Shown here in pieces: positions 1 through 9,774 of a stretch of DNA of 64,000 bases. The translations under genes and the position numbers were made by a program. Source of the DNA: CBFHMJ01 sp965656875 (lineage in GTDB: Bacteria > Pseudomonadota > Gammaproteobacteria > Enterobacterales > Alteromonadaceae); contig CBFHMJ010000002.1 in the NCBI GenBank assembly GCA_965656875.1, positions 248,001 to 312,000 on the forward strand, written 5' to 3'. A model generated the notes under the pieces. It was not told the DNA's origin. It searched no databases and saw nothing but the letters and a program-made list of their open reading frames with translations. Position 1 is the first letter of the stretch, and every line of letters starts with the position of its first letter.

Positions 1-3000
1 GTTATTAATGAGCATGAAGTTTTACGGACCGCATTTCTGTTTTCCGGAGAACGGCCATTGCAGTGCGTCTATGGTGATATCGAACTGCCGTTGTTTATAG
101 AAAATATCAGCCATAAATCACCCGTAGCACAACAACGTTATTTGAAAAAGTGTCAGCAAAGTGAACGTCATAAACCGTTTGACTGGGACAAACCACCGCT
201 ATTTCGTATTTATATTTATCGACGAGCGGTGAATCGGTTTCAATATGTATTCAGCTTTCACCACGGGATTCTGGATGGCTGGAGTGTCGCACGATTTAAC
301 AGCCAGTTGTTCAGTTACTATGAGGCCAGGCTGCGAGGAAAGGGACTACCCCGACCACCTGAATTGCCCGCTTTTCGAGAGTTTATTGCCGCCGAACAAG
401 CCGCCATTCACAGTAGTCGTTCCCGCCAGTACTGGCACCAGTTACTTGATGGTGCCGTTGTCACCCGAATCCCTGAACTCCCACGCCCACAACAACATCA
501 GGAAACAGTGTGTATTGATGTTGATGTTAAAGCGGTTAATCAGCTTTCAGAAAAAATCATTAGTTTATCTCGCTCATTAGCCATGCCAATTCAGCATTTG
601 CTACTGGCTGTGCATGTGAAGGTGTTGTCGTTAATTAGCGGCGAAGGTGATGTGACGACCTGCGTGGTGAACAATGGTCGAATTGAGCGAGACGGTGGTG
701 AACAATCGTTAGGCTTGTTTTTGAATTCACTGCCTTTTCGCTGGAATGGTGATAACTGTAACTGGAAAGAATTGATTCGTGATGTTAATCGTCACTGGCT
801 GGACAATTTACAATATCGGCATTATCCAATGTCAGAAATTCAGCGAGAAACAGGGCTGGATTTATCGGCAACGGTATTTAACTACACGCACTTTCATGCA
901 TACCAGGATGTATTGGAGCAAGGCAGTGTGCGTGTGCTGGGCGTGGATTCATTTGAGCAAACTAACTTTACTTTTTGTGCGAATTTCAATCGTCAGGTAA
1001 AGGATGATTCCTTGTCACTGACCTTGTTGTATAACCCGGCCTTGATTGATGCAACGACCATTAAGCGGCTATCTGGCTGGTATGCTAATGGTTTCCGCAA
1101 CATGCTGTCTCACCTCAACAACACGCATATTTCTGCGACAATACTGGGCAGGGAAGAGCGACGTTTGCTGTTGTCAGAATGGAACAGTGCGGTCACGCTT
1201 CCACCGCAGGAAGTGAATGTCGTTCATCAGTTAGTTGAAGCCCGGGTGGATGCTTTTCCGGGGGCAACAGCGCTGCGTTTTGGCGATGAATCGTTAACGT
1301 ATCAACAGATGGATGTACAAGCGAATAAGCTGGCCAGGCATTTGCAACGTTGCGGTGTTTCGGTGGGTGATGTTGTCGGGCTGAGTATTGAACGCTCAAT
1401 GGATATGATCACTTGTTTGTTAGCCATTCTAAAAGTTGGTGCGGCTTATGTGCCGCTAGATCCAGAATATCCGCCAATGCGTTTGAAGCACATGATCGAA
1501 GACAGCCATATGGTGATGTTGATAACGCAGTCTCATCTTACTGACAGGTTTGATCATCCGCAGCTGAGTAAAGTCTTAATCGATTCACCTGAAAATCTGA
1601 AGCAATTTGATGGGCTGGATGGTTCACGGATCACAACTGAGCGACCCATTGAAGGTGGCGATTTGGCATGGATTATTTATACCTCAGGTTCGACAGGCAT
1701 GCCGAAAGGTGTGATGTGTGAACACCGTGGTGTGGTTAATCTGGCGCGTAGTCAGCAATATTTGTTTAAGCCTGCACGACAACATCGGATGTTGCACTTT
1801 GCCAGTCTGAGCTTTGACGCCGCAAGTTGGGAATGGATTATGGCATTGACGAACGGCGCATCTTTATCAGTGGTTAGTGAAGAGCAGCGACAAAGTACTA
1901 TCGCGTTAAGTGAACTGTTACTGGATCATAGAATCACTCATGCAACCATTCCTCCTTCATTGTTACCGCATTTGCCTCTTCATGATGACTATGACATTCA
2001 GGGCATTTACTTAGGTGGCGAGGCGTGTGACGAAGAAACCGCGATGCGATGGGCTGAGAAATATCCGATGTACAACGTTTATGGGCCGACAGAGACAACA
2101 ATTTGTGCCACCAGTTCTCGTATTTTAAGCGATAAACCATTGTCAATTGGACGTCCGTTACCCGGGTTACGGGCTTACGTGTTGGATAAAAATCTTCAGT
2201 TGTTGCCGGTTGGTGCTACCGGAGAATTGTTCATTGGTGGCGTAGGGTTAGCGAGAGGTTATGTCAACCGTGCCGAGCTGACCCGGGATAAGTTTTTGGT
2301 TGATCCATTTGTGCCTGGCGGCAAGGCACGCATGTATCGCACGGGAGATCGCGTTAAGTATCTGGAAAATGGCAATCTGATGTTTATGGGACGAGAAGAT
2401 CATCAGGTAAAAGTTCGTGGCTTCAGAATTGAGCCGGGTGAAATCATCAGTATTCTGGCGCAGCAATCTCAGGTGTTAGAGGCGACAGTGACCACGATTG
2501 GTGTGGCAGGTGATAAATCGCTGGTGGCGTACATTGCTCCTGATCCACGTTGGCGCAATGCGTTAAATGATGATGAAGAGCGACTGTCTTTAATTAACAC
2601 ACTAAAAGCCGCGCTGTCTGAGCATTTACCGGATTATATGATTCCGGCAGCCTGGATTATGTTGGATCGACTGCCTATTTCTCCAAACGGTAAAGTAGAC
2701 AGAAATCGCTTACCAGGTCCGAATGACACTGACTTTATGCGACCTGCTTATGAAGCGCCGCAATCGGCGGCAGAGCAGACATTAACGTCAATCTGGGAAA
2801 AAGTATTGCGCGTATCGAAAGTGGGCAGGCACGATGACTTTTTTGATGGCGGTGGTCATTCACTGCTGGTGATTAAGTTAATTACGCTGGTTCATCAGCG
2901 ACTGGGTTTTAAACTAAGTGTTCGTGATATTTATGAAGCGCCAACACCGGCCTTGTTATCGCAATTAATTGATCAACGTTCTCGTAGTATTCAGCCCTGG

Positions 3001-3774
3001 AAACCTTTGGTTAACGTTCAACCGCAAAAACGCTTCTTCCGATCAAAGCGAGCGATTCCAGATTTTGTTGGCACTATGTATCTGGTGCCTGGACTTGGCA
3101 TGATGAGTCCGGCTTATCAGCAGTTTGCCGATGCGTTGTTTCCGCACATTACTTTGAATGTGCTTGAATCTCGCGGGATGGAACCAGGCCATGAACCTCA
3201 TCAGTCAATGGCTGAAATGGTTGAAGACTATAAACAGGCGGTGTTAACTGATCTGCCCGAAGGTCGTATTATTCTGGGGGGGCATTCGTTTGGTGGAAGC
3301 GTGGTATTTGAGCTGGCACGAGCGCTGGAAGAACACGAGCGCGATGTGTTGGTGATGATTTTTGACAGTGTGCTATATGCTCCTGAAGGCCTGAGTGAAG
3401 AGATTACGGTCGATAAATGGCTGGATGATATTCTAGTGCCAGAAGTGAATGCCCAAACAGCTGTGAATACGTTAACCCGACAAGAGCTGGCAAATACCGG
3501 ATTAAAAGGTGCTGTTGATGTGGCTCGGGCTCAGTTAGAAATCTACAGGCATTACCGACCAGGTGGTGAATTGAATGGGCATGTCGTGTTGTTTTATGCT
3601 GAACAGGGCGGTGTTGCTGAAGATGGCGTTGATGAAGTGCTGGCAAGAATTCGTCCGTTGTGTCGCCAGGGGACCGTGGCGTTACCCGCTCGGGGTGGGC
3701 ATTATTCAATGTTTCATCATCAGTATGTTCGTGATTTGGCTGATAGCCTGATCGATTATTGTCAGTCGGATTAG
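1..3774 (+). CDS. Nonribosomal peptide synthetase, terminal module C-A-T-TE (5' end outside window)
   Basis: Releases a peptide made on an NRPS assembly line. The open frame runs in from base 1, so the gene starts further left; the first residues already show the condensation-domain HEVLRTAF motif. In order: condensation domain with HHGILDG (from base 259); adenylation domain with YTSGSTGMPKG (about 1678), YGPTETT (about 2080), YRTGD (about 2335) and NGKVDR (about 2686); carrier domain with GGHSL, its phosphopantetheine Ser at codon 2860-2862; thioesterase with GHSFGG, nucleophile Ser at 3286-3288 and likely catalytic His at 3700-3702. The single thioesterase makes this the last module. Aligning by eye to GrsA gives the specificity code DAWTYGVICK, which shares 7 of 10 positions with the GrsA Phe code, so an aromatic or bulky substrate is an inference. 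Upstream modules should lie left of the window. Confidence 0.95.
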   Translation, partial: VINEHEVLRTAFLFSGERPLQCVYGDIELPLFIENISHKSPVAQQRYLKKCQQSERHKPFDWDKPPLFRIYIYRRAVNRFQYVFSFHHGILDGWSVARFNSQLFSYYEARLRGKGLPRPPELPAFREFIAAEQAAIHSSRSRQYWHQLLDGAVVTRIPELPRPQQHQETVCIDVDVKAVNQLSEKIISLSRSLAMPIQHLLLAVHVKVLSLISGEGDVTTCVVNNGRIERDGGEQSLGLFLNSLPFRWNGDNCNWKELIRDVNRHWLDNLQYRHYPMSEIQRETGLDLSATVFNYTHFHAYQDVLEQGSVRVLGVDSFEQTNFTFCANFNRQVKDDSLSLTLLYNPALIDATTIKRLSGWYANGFRNMLSHLNNTHISATILGREERRLLLSEWNSAVTLPPQEVNVVHQLVEARVDAFPGATALRFGDESLTYQQMDVQANKLARHLQRCGVSVGDVVGLSIERSMDMITCLLAILKVGAAYVPLDPEYPPMRLKHMIEDSHMVMLITQSHLTDRFDHPQLSKVLIDSPENLKQFDGLDGSRITTERPIEGGDLAWIIYTSGSTGMPKGVMCEHRGVVNLARSQQYLFKPARQHRMLHFASLSFDAASWEWIMALTNGASLSVVSEEQRQSTIALSELLLDHRITHATIPPSLLPHLPLHDDYDIQGIYLGGEACDEETAMRWAEKYPMYNVYGPTETTICATSSRILSDKPLSIGRPLPGLRAYVLDKNLQLLPVGATGELFIGGVGLARGYVNRAELTRDKFLVDPFVPGGKARMYRTGDRVKYLENGNLMFMGREDHQVKVRGFRIEPGEIISILAQQSQVLEATVTTIGVAGDKSLVAYIAPDPRWRNALNDDEERLSLINTLKAALSEHLPDYMIPAAWIMLDRLPISPNGKVDRNRLPGPNDTDFMRPAYEAPQSAAEQTLTSIWEKVLRVSKVGRHDDFFDGGGHSLLVIKLITLVHQRLGFKLSVRDIYEAPTPALLSQLIDQRSRSIQPWKPLVNVQPQKRFFRSKRAIPDFVGTMYLVPGLGMMSPAYQQFADALFPHITLNVLESRGMEPGHEPHQSMAEMVEDYKQAVLTDLPEGRIILGGHSFGGSVVFELARALEEHERDVLVMIFDSVLYAPEGLSEEITVDKWLDDILVPEVNAQTAVNTLTRQELANTGLKGAVDVARAQLEIYRHYRPGGELNGHVVLFYAEQGGVAEDGVDEVLARIRPLCRQGTVALPARGGHYSMFHHQYVRDLADSLIDYCQSD

Positions 3775-3972
3775 TCATCGCAATTCAGTATCAACAACCC
3801 TTAATATAAGCGGAAGGTGGTAGCACGGATGAACATGTACTGTGGTGATTCAGTCATATGATCTGATTATAGTTCGAATCATGATTTTAATACTTTGCTG
3901 TTGAGAACGTGAGATATCGATAGCGACCGGAAAATATCGACGTTTCCGGTAATAATCGTCAGGAGATTAACT

Positions 3973-4776
3973 GTGTCCCATCCAATTTTTGATGCTCATT
4001 TGCATATCATTAATCCGGATTATCCATTGATTGAAAATCAGGGTTATTTACCGCCAGCGTACAGCGTAGAAGATTATCAGGCTCAGGCGGCGCAACTGGG
4101 GATTAAAGGCGGTGTAGTTGTTTCCGGCTCGTTTCAAGGATTTGATCAAACGTATTTGAAAGCTGCATTGCAGCAATTGGGCGATGGCTTTGTTGGCGTA
4201 ACTCAGTTACCGGTAGACACGAGTAACGAAGAGATACTGGCGCTTGATAACGATGGCGTGCGAGCGGTGCGGTTTAATCTGGTTCGTGGTGGTTCTGAAA
4301 CGGTAGAGCATTTACGTCATTTTGCCCGGCGAGTATTTGATCTGGCAGGCTGGCACGTAGAGCTTTATGTTGATTGTAGTGACATTAAGGAGCTTGAACC
4401 GATCATTGCCGTGTTACCAAAAGTAAGTATTGATCATCTGGGATTGAGTCGAGCGGGAATGAGTGCCTTAGTAAGACTGGCAAAAAAGGGCGTTCGGGTT
4501 AAAGCCAGTGGATTTGGTCGGGTCAACTTTCCTGCTGAAAAAGCAATAAAATCGTTATTTGCAGCGAATCCCTTATCGTTAATGTTTGGTAGCGATTTAC
4601 CATCAACTCGTGCGGCACGACCATTCATGACAGATGACATAGCATTGATTAAGCGTGTGTTAGGCGATGAAGCCAGCGAACTGGTTTTGTGGGAAAATGG
4701 TGCGCGCTTTTATCGATTGTGGAGCCATGATCGCTCTGATATTTCGCGACGTAATAATGCAGCGACAGGCGAGTAA
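3973..4776 (+). CDS. Amidohydrolase-2 family (PDC-hydrolase-like) metal-dependent hydrolase
   Basis: A 267-residue TIM-barrel hydrolase of the family that includes 2-pyrone-4,6-dicarboxylate lactonase. The metal-binding FDAHLHI signature is at residues 7-13, an SIDHLG strand is in the middle, and the late FGSDLPST segment supplies the conserved Asp. The start is GTG at 3973, chosen because AGGAG lies 7 bases upstream and the His-x-His motif sits right behind it. The gene follows the NRPS on the same strand after a 198-base gap, so it may be a tailoring gene of that cluster or simply a neighbour. The substrate cannot be told from sequence. Confidence 0.8.
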   Translation: MSHPIFDAHLHIINPDYPLIENQGYLPPAYSVEDYQAQAAQLGIKGGVVVSGSFQGFDQTYLKAALQQLGDGFVGVTQLPVDTSNEEILALDNDGVRAVRFNLVRGGSETVEHLRHFARRVFDLAGWHVELYVDCSDIKELEPIIAVLPKVSIDHLGLSRAGMSALVRLAKKGVRVKASGFGRVNFPAEKAIKSLFAANPLSLMFGSDLPSTRAARPFMTDDIALIKRVLGDEASELVLWENGARFYRLWSHDRSDISRRNNAATGE

Positions 4777-4806
4777 TAGACTGATTTATTGATAGTGAAA
4801 TCGACG

Positions 4807-4833
4807 TAGCAGGGATGTTATTCAGCCCTGCTA
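4807..4833. terminator. Hairpin between convergent genes
   Basis: A perfect 8-bp inverted repeat, TAGCAGGG / CCCTGCTA, with an 11-base loop lies between the stop codons of the plus-strand amidohydrolase and the minus-strand membrane protein. There is no clear T run on either side. It is a plausible bidirectional stop but not a textbook intrinsic terminator. Confidence 0.4.
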
Positions 4834-4847
4834 ACGAGAACCGGAAG

Positions 4848-5501
4848 TTACCGTTGTCTTTTGTAAGTTTCTCCCTCGACAATACTTAGTTCCTGACGAA
4901 TATTGACCGGCATAAATTGAAAAGCAGAATAGAAATGACTTAAAACCATTTGTCTATTTTGTTCATTATCACGTATCTGACTTGAGGCTTTGAGTCGAGC
5001 AAACTCACTCTGGCAGTTATACCATTCCTTCGCGATATCATCTATTGAACAACTCAATTCTGAATAGTGTCCACTTAGTTGCAAATAGGCCCGGCAGTAA
5101 CGACTTGAACGTAGCCAGAAAAATCCATTGATGGCATCAAATAGTTCGCCATAGGTGTTTGCGCGTTTAAACAAGCGGAAATAGGTGGCCAGATTTGCCC
5201 AGAAAAAGCGTTCAGGTCCAATTTTTCGATATAAATTCCATAACACATATTCGCGTTGTGCTCGAAATGACAAGCAATACCATGCAACAACAACAAACGG
5301 TAAAAGAATAATGGTTTCGAGTATGGCTACGATTACTTGTTGATTGCTGAGCTGTGGCAGATTGTTTCTGATGACGCCGGAGAACACCAGAATTGCAGCC
5401 ATTAACAACACGGAATAACCTGTCAGCAATTTAATCGAAGAAATATTTTTTTGAAGAAAAAAGAAGTTTCGGGTTCTGAGGTAAGTTCTGGTTAAATCCA
5501 T
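4848..5501 (-). CDS. Two-helix membrane protein of unknown function
   Basis: I do not recognise this 217-residue protein. The N-terminal 20 residues are basic and aromatic. Two hydrophobic segments follow (about residues 25-45 and 58-78, the second containing ILLPFVVVAWYC), then a soluble domain of about 135 residues rich in Arg, Tyr and Phe. The topology suggests an inner-membrane hairpin with a cytoplasmic C-terminal domain. It is a single gene with about 120 bases between it and the sensor kinase on the same strand. That gap has no obvious terminator, so co-transcription with the kinase is possible but unproven. Confidence 0.65.
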   Translation of the reverse strand: MDLTRTYLRTRNFFFLQKNISSIKLLTGYSVLLMAAILVFSGVIRNNLPQLSNQQVIVAILETIILLPFVVVAWYCLSFRAQREYVLWNLYRKIGPERFFWANLATYFRLFKRANTYGELFDAINGFFWLRSSRYCRAYLQLSGHYSELSCSIDDIAKEWYNCQSEFARLKASSQIRDNEQNRQMVLSHFYSAFQFMPVNIRQELSIVEGETYKRQR

Positions 5502-5623
5502 AATAGCCGCCTGTAAAAGTTCGTTACCTGAATTAACTATATACAGGGATCGGCGATCTCGCGATGTTTAGAGCAAATTCCTCTAATAATCGATTAATAA
5601 TAACCAGGAGATATTTTTACAGC

Positions 5624-8467
5624 TTACTCCTGGTCATCGCCATATAAAATATTGGCACCCGCATAGATGGACGCTACAAAGTCATCGCTGATAGTGACCT
5701 GATTATTGGCTGGATTTGGATCATGGTTTAACAGGTTTTCGTTATCAAGCCAGATACAGATTTCAGTCCCTTTATCTGCGCCTTTGTAATGGAATTCAAT
5801 ATTGCCACCCAACCATTCAACTAAAGTTCTGATCCAGTAGAGCGTTGCACCGTCCTGATGTTCGTCTTCATTAAATCCTGAACCGTCATCTTTTACGGCA
5901 ATAATAATGTGTTCACCAACTTCTTCCATACAAATATCGACGTGTTCCGCACCTGATTTATAACAGGCATTTCCCCCTAATTTTTGTGAGATAAAGAACA
6001 GATAACTGGTGACGTGTCGTGGGAAAATGGTCTGAATGGCCCAGGTTAGATTTATCACTACGGTACTGCCGAGTTTTCGATGTTGCTCTTGCTCCCATAT
6101 TTTCATCAACTCTTCCAGAGAAGTGTCGGGATGACGATGCAAGATAGAGGCTCTTTCATCAAAAAGTGAAACCATGTCAGCCATTTGCTGGTAAACCGGC
6201 TCTGGGATGATTTCTTTACCATCCGCGAGCAATTGCTTTAACTTGTCGATTTGTTTTGCATCGTGCCATGGAATTTGTACGGCGTTAATTTTCTCATCAA
6301 TTGCGCGATGGAAACCAGGGACGAATCGGGTTCTGAAATAAATCTGGTTTTTGAGTAAACGTTCTCGTTTCAACAGGCGTTTTTCGTTGACCAGGTCTTG
6401 TTCCAGCTTCTCCTGATATTGTTTTTGACGGATGCGATAGCGAACATAGCTCACAATAAAGATGATGGCTACAACGTACGACATCCACGCCCACCAACGC
6501 ATATACATTGGATATTCAACATAAAACTCAACCAGATTGGTGGCTGATTTTCCGACATGATTGGTGCCCGTAATCTCAACGGAATTATTGCCGTAAGAGG
6601 GGTTAAATCCGATAGCGTTATTCTGGCTAAAGTCCCGCAGCGGTTGTCCATTCAGCGCAAAGGCATATTCGTTGCCCTGATGATAATCATTGAGTGTTGC
6701 ATATATTTCAACATGGTTATCGCCGCCAATGGTGTTTTGACCACTTTTACCATTAACCAGGAATTTGGAAATCAATAACTGAGGCTTAAATGCGTGGGAG
6801 ATAAGACTGGCTGGCCATGATATTAACTGGCCAGTATCCAGGATGGCGTAAAGCACGTCTTTCTCCTGATAAATATTTGATACCGGGCCGTTTACTGGAA
6901 ACATTGAAAACGAGAAGTCTTTTGTATCCAGCCTGGTTAATCCACCTTTACAATTCAGCCAGATATAGTTGTTAGCACTAATGGGGTTATAGCAATTTGA
7001 AAATGACTTCAGATTGTTGAACTTGCGTGTAATCTTGCCTTGTTTGTCGAGGATATAAATACCATCTGGCGTTGTGACTAATAAATTATTGGTTTGATTA
7101 TCAAGGCGGTAAAGCGAATTAATATTATTACCTTCAAGCAGATAATGGACTTCGCCATTGTCTGCCATTGAGATTAAACCACTTTCAGTGCCAACAAATC
7201 GTGGTGAACCCGGCAATATATTGGTTACTTCATTGGAAATTGTTTCGTCCCACGGGCGCTGATCATCGGCATAAACTAAGTCTTTACGATTTATTCGGGC
7301 AACTTTTCCACCATTACAAACCAACAGATAGTCGTTATTCTCGATGTGGATACAGGAAACCATACCATTCAGGCCGACATCTTTGATCGTACCGTTTCGA
7401 TAGAGATACAGGCCGTAAAAACTGGCGAGCCATAATCCTTCTGGTGTGTCGAGTGTATTAAAAATATAAGTAGGCGCATTTTCAATGCGTTCTACCTGGT
7501 ACGTATCACGGTTGTAGCGAAGTAACCCTTCGATACTGGCCGAATAAAAGTCTCCATTATGCCAGGATAAATAGGGTTGGTACTCGTGCGAAAAAGCGGC
7601 TTTGTAAGGTTCGGTGGAATAAAAAGGAATGGTCACAAGCTCGACCGATTTTGAGGCAATCCACAAAATACCTTCTCTGGACTGAAACAGGTATTTGATA
7701 AAATCATCAGAATAACGACTGACTTGCTTTCCTTCTATATGTTGTTGTTTAACATCAAACAAGTGAACAACGTTGTCTTGTTGCACCCAGATGGTATTGT
7801 TCAATTCATCTACCGCTTCACTAATGTATGTGACATTAGCCATCGGGTAGACACTGCGTTCGGTTAAATCGTGGTTGAAGATATTCAGTCCATCTTTAGA
7901 AACCAGAACGATATAGTCACCTGCCTGAGCAACGTCGCTGTAGGTTCCCTCGATACAATTACCCTCAAACTCACAAAACATTTCTCGAGTTCGGTAGTAT
8001 AGTCGATCACCAATTAACTTTAATTCTCGTCCTCTGCTGATTGGTATTGAGCGCTGGCGTTCGTCATTTTCGATAACGGTCAGATTGCTGTCAGTGAGGT
8101 AATAGATAATATTGTGATAACGAATTGCATCTTTGACAGGAGCTGATGTGGTGTGTTGCCAGGAGATATTCAGATCACTGTTGATGTGATAAACACCATA
8201 AGCGCCTGATATAAGGACACCATCGCCAGACGGTGTGACAGAATGAATGATTTGTTTAGGGATGCCACGAGTTTCTTCAAACAACGATTTTAACTCGTGG
8301 CCATCATACTGATGAATGCTGTGGGAGGACGCAAGCCAGATTAGCCCATCGTTGTCCTGCACAATTTTAAATATGCGATCAGGAACCTTTATTGATTCTG
8401 AACTAAAAACTGAAGGAATAATAAGAATCAGTAGAGCATACAGAGTCAGTAATAAATTCCTGGTCAT
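5624..8467 (-). CDS. Membrane sensor histidine kinase-like protein with periplasmic beta-propeller
   Basis: A 947-residue protein of the two-component regulator propeller type. It has a signal peptide (1-22), then many WLASS / WIASK / WLASF blade-like repeats forming a periplasmic propeller, then a Y_Y_Y-type beta domain (about 570-660). One transmembrane helix (about 672-692) leads into a coiled coil. At the C-terminus is an ATPase domain with N-box GGNACYKSG and G1-box DDGSGF, closest to the HisKA_3/NarX type. I could not assign the phospho-acceptor His with certainty, and there is no attached receiver domain. No response regulator gene lies next to it. It follows the small secreted protein gene by 29 bases, suggesting an operon in which that protein might be a ligand or accessory. 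Confidence 0.8.
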   Translation of the reverse strand: MTRNLLLTLYALLILIIPSVFSSESIKVPDRIFKIVQDNDGLIWLASSHSIHQYDGHELKSLFEETRGIPKQIIHSVTPSGDGVLISGAYGVYHINSDLNISWQHTTSAPVKDAIRYHNIIYYLTDSNLTVIENDERQRSIPISRGRELKLIGDRLYYRTREMFCEFEGNCIEGTYSDVAQAGDYIVLVSKDGLNIFNHDLTERSVYPMANVTYISEAVDELNNTIWVQQDNVVHLFDVKQQHIEGKQVSRYSDDFIKYLFQSREGILWIASKSVELVTIPFYSTEPYKAAFSHEYQPYLSWHNGDFYSASIEGLLRYNRDTYQVERIENAPTYIFNTLDTPEGLWLASFYGLYLYRNGTIKDVGLNGMVSCIHIENNDYLLVCNGGKVARINRKDLVYADDQRPWDETISNEVTNILPGSPRFVGTESGLISMADNGEVHYLLEGNNINSLYRLDNQTNNLLVTTPDGIYILDKQGKITRKFNNLKSFSNCYNPISANNYIWLNCKGGLTRLDTKDFSFSMFPVNGPVSNIYQEKDVLYAILDTGQLISWPASLISHAFKPQLLISKFLVNGKSGQNTIGGDNHVEIYATLNDYHQGNEYAFALNGQPLRDFSQNNAIGFNPSYGNNSVEITGTNHVGKSATNLVEFYVEYPMYMRWWAWMSYVVAIIFIVSYVRYRIRQKQYQEKLEQDLVNEKRLLKRERLLKNQIYFRTRFVPGFHRAIDEKINAVQIPWHDAKQIDKLKQLLADGKEIIPEPVYQQMADMVSLFDERASILHRHPDTSLEELMKIWEQEQHRKLGSTVVINLTWAIQTIFPRHVTSYLFFISQKLGGNACYKSGAEHVDICMEEVGEHIIIAVKDDGSGFNEDEHQDGATLYWIRTLVEWLGGNIEFHYKGADKGTEICIWLDNENLLNHDPNPANNQVTISDDFVASIYAGANILYGDDQE

Positions 8468-8496
8468 TTAAAATTACCACTGCATAGTAATGTCTC

Positions 8497-9039
8497 CTAC
8501 TGAGCCGGTGGGTGAGGCATATTGCCAGTTGCGCCGCCACAGGTAGAAGCGATGATTAAGCCTGTTTTCGTTTGCATGACCCGAGAGCTGGCGTATTCAC
8601 CTTTTTCATGATCGATAAGCTGCTCAGTTTTTACCAGTTTCTTACCTTTAGTCGTTTCTTGCATAGAACTAACTTGTCCACGGAAGGCTTTGTTAATTAA
8701 TGCAGGACTGGCCTTTTCCGGGTTATATACCAGTAAGAAGGCTGGTAGTCTCGGATCCTCCGGATTTGCCTTAGTATTCCATATTTCTTCAAGTTGCATA
8801 CAGTCTTTCGCACTTTCAGAGCAAACAGAACGTTTAAGGATGTTGTACATGTAGTCGTCCCAAATAATTGCGGCTACGCCTTTATAGTTTCCCGCGCAAT
8901 AATTCATATTTACGACTTCTGTTACACCATCTGCCTCAAGGTGAAGGTCAACACCTTTTACCTGAGTCCGGGGGATGTCTTTTGCGTTAGCTGCCAATGA
9001 TAAAACTGAAAGAGCGCATAAAGCTATAATTTTTTTCAT
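8497..9039 (-). CDS. Small secreted protein of unknown function
   Basis: A 180-residue protein with a clear signal peptide (about 1-19, ending LAANA). The mature part has cysteines near NYCAG, SVCSES, KDCMQ and STCGG, which suggests two disulfides in the periplasm or outside the cell. The start is supported by TAGGAG followed by ATG with correct spacing. It is the first gene of a likely two-gene unit with the propeller sensor kinase. I recognise no family; a periplasmic partner of the kinase is only a guess from position. Confidence 0.75.
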   Translation of the reverse strand: MKKIIALCALSVLSLAANAKDIPRTQVKGVDLHLEADGVTEVVNMNYCAGNYKGVAAIIWDDYMYNILKRSVCSESAKDCMQLEEIWNTKANPEDPRLPAFLLVYNPEKASPALINKAFRGQVSSMQETTKGKKLVKTEQLIDHEKGEYASSRVMQTKTGLIIASTCGGATGNMPHPPAQ

Positions 9040-9774
9040 AATTTTCTCCTAAATAACAGTAAATTAGTCTGAATGAACCATTCACTGTCATCTTGTGTAA
9101 CGCTGGTTTGAATATATTTGAATTTAACGTCTGACGGCTGTTGAGAATTAGTGCGCAGTTGATTCGATTTCCAAAATAAATCTCCATATAAAAATTTGGA
9201 TAATTCACCTTTGCTCACTAACAGAATTCTCAAAATTGTTAAAAGCATTCATCTTCTGAAATTACTCTTTATGGAGACATTTATTTTATTTATGTAAATA
9301 AAATGTATTCAATCTTTGTGGGTAATTATCCGTCATTAAAAGACATATGCTTTTTACTCTCGTGAATAATTAGTAACAGTAATCCTTCTAAATTTGTTTT
9401 ATTTCATAAAGATCTGTCCATAATAGAGACATGATACAGTAAATATTGAATTTTATTACCAATGATATTCAATAGAGTGTCGATTATAACTTATCAAAAT
9501 TAACATTAAAGTTACAGAAGTAATTTTCTTCAAAGATTTTTTGTTTACAAAATGATCTAAAATCGGTCCTGGTATGTGCTGGCACAGCGATGATAAATTA
9601 CTGGTCCTGATAGAGAATCTGTTTATAATTCAGGGGAATAAAGGCTTGTGTTTCTATTGCTAATAGTATTTTTTAATGGCGAGATTTTAGTGTGTTGACT
9701 GAAGGCATGCGTAAAGTTGTCAGGGAAAGAATACGTATGGCATCGAGTTATTCAGCAAACAGGATTAGATAACT
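9040..9774. other. Intergenic region, AT-rich, between divergent genes
   Basis: This 735-base stretch separates the minus-strand secreted-protein gene from the plus-strand antiporter gene, so promoters of both should lie here. Short open frames on the minus strand start without a ribosome binding site and have no recognisable composition. I found no tRNA, repeat array or clear hairpin. Confidence 0.5.

Noticed and set aside
3404..3778. Minus-strand frame of 124 residues over the NRPS thioesterase
   Set aside because: Shadow of the thioesterase coding strand; His/Gln/Pro-rich with no protein-like pattern.
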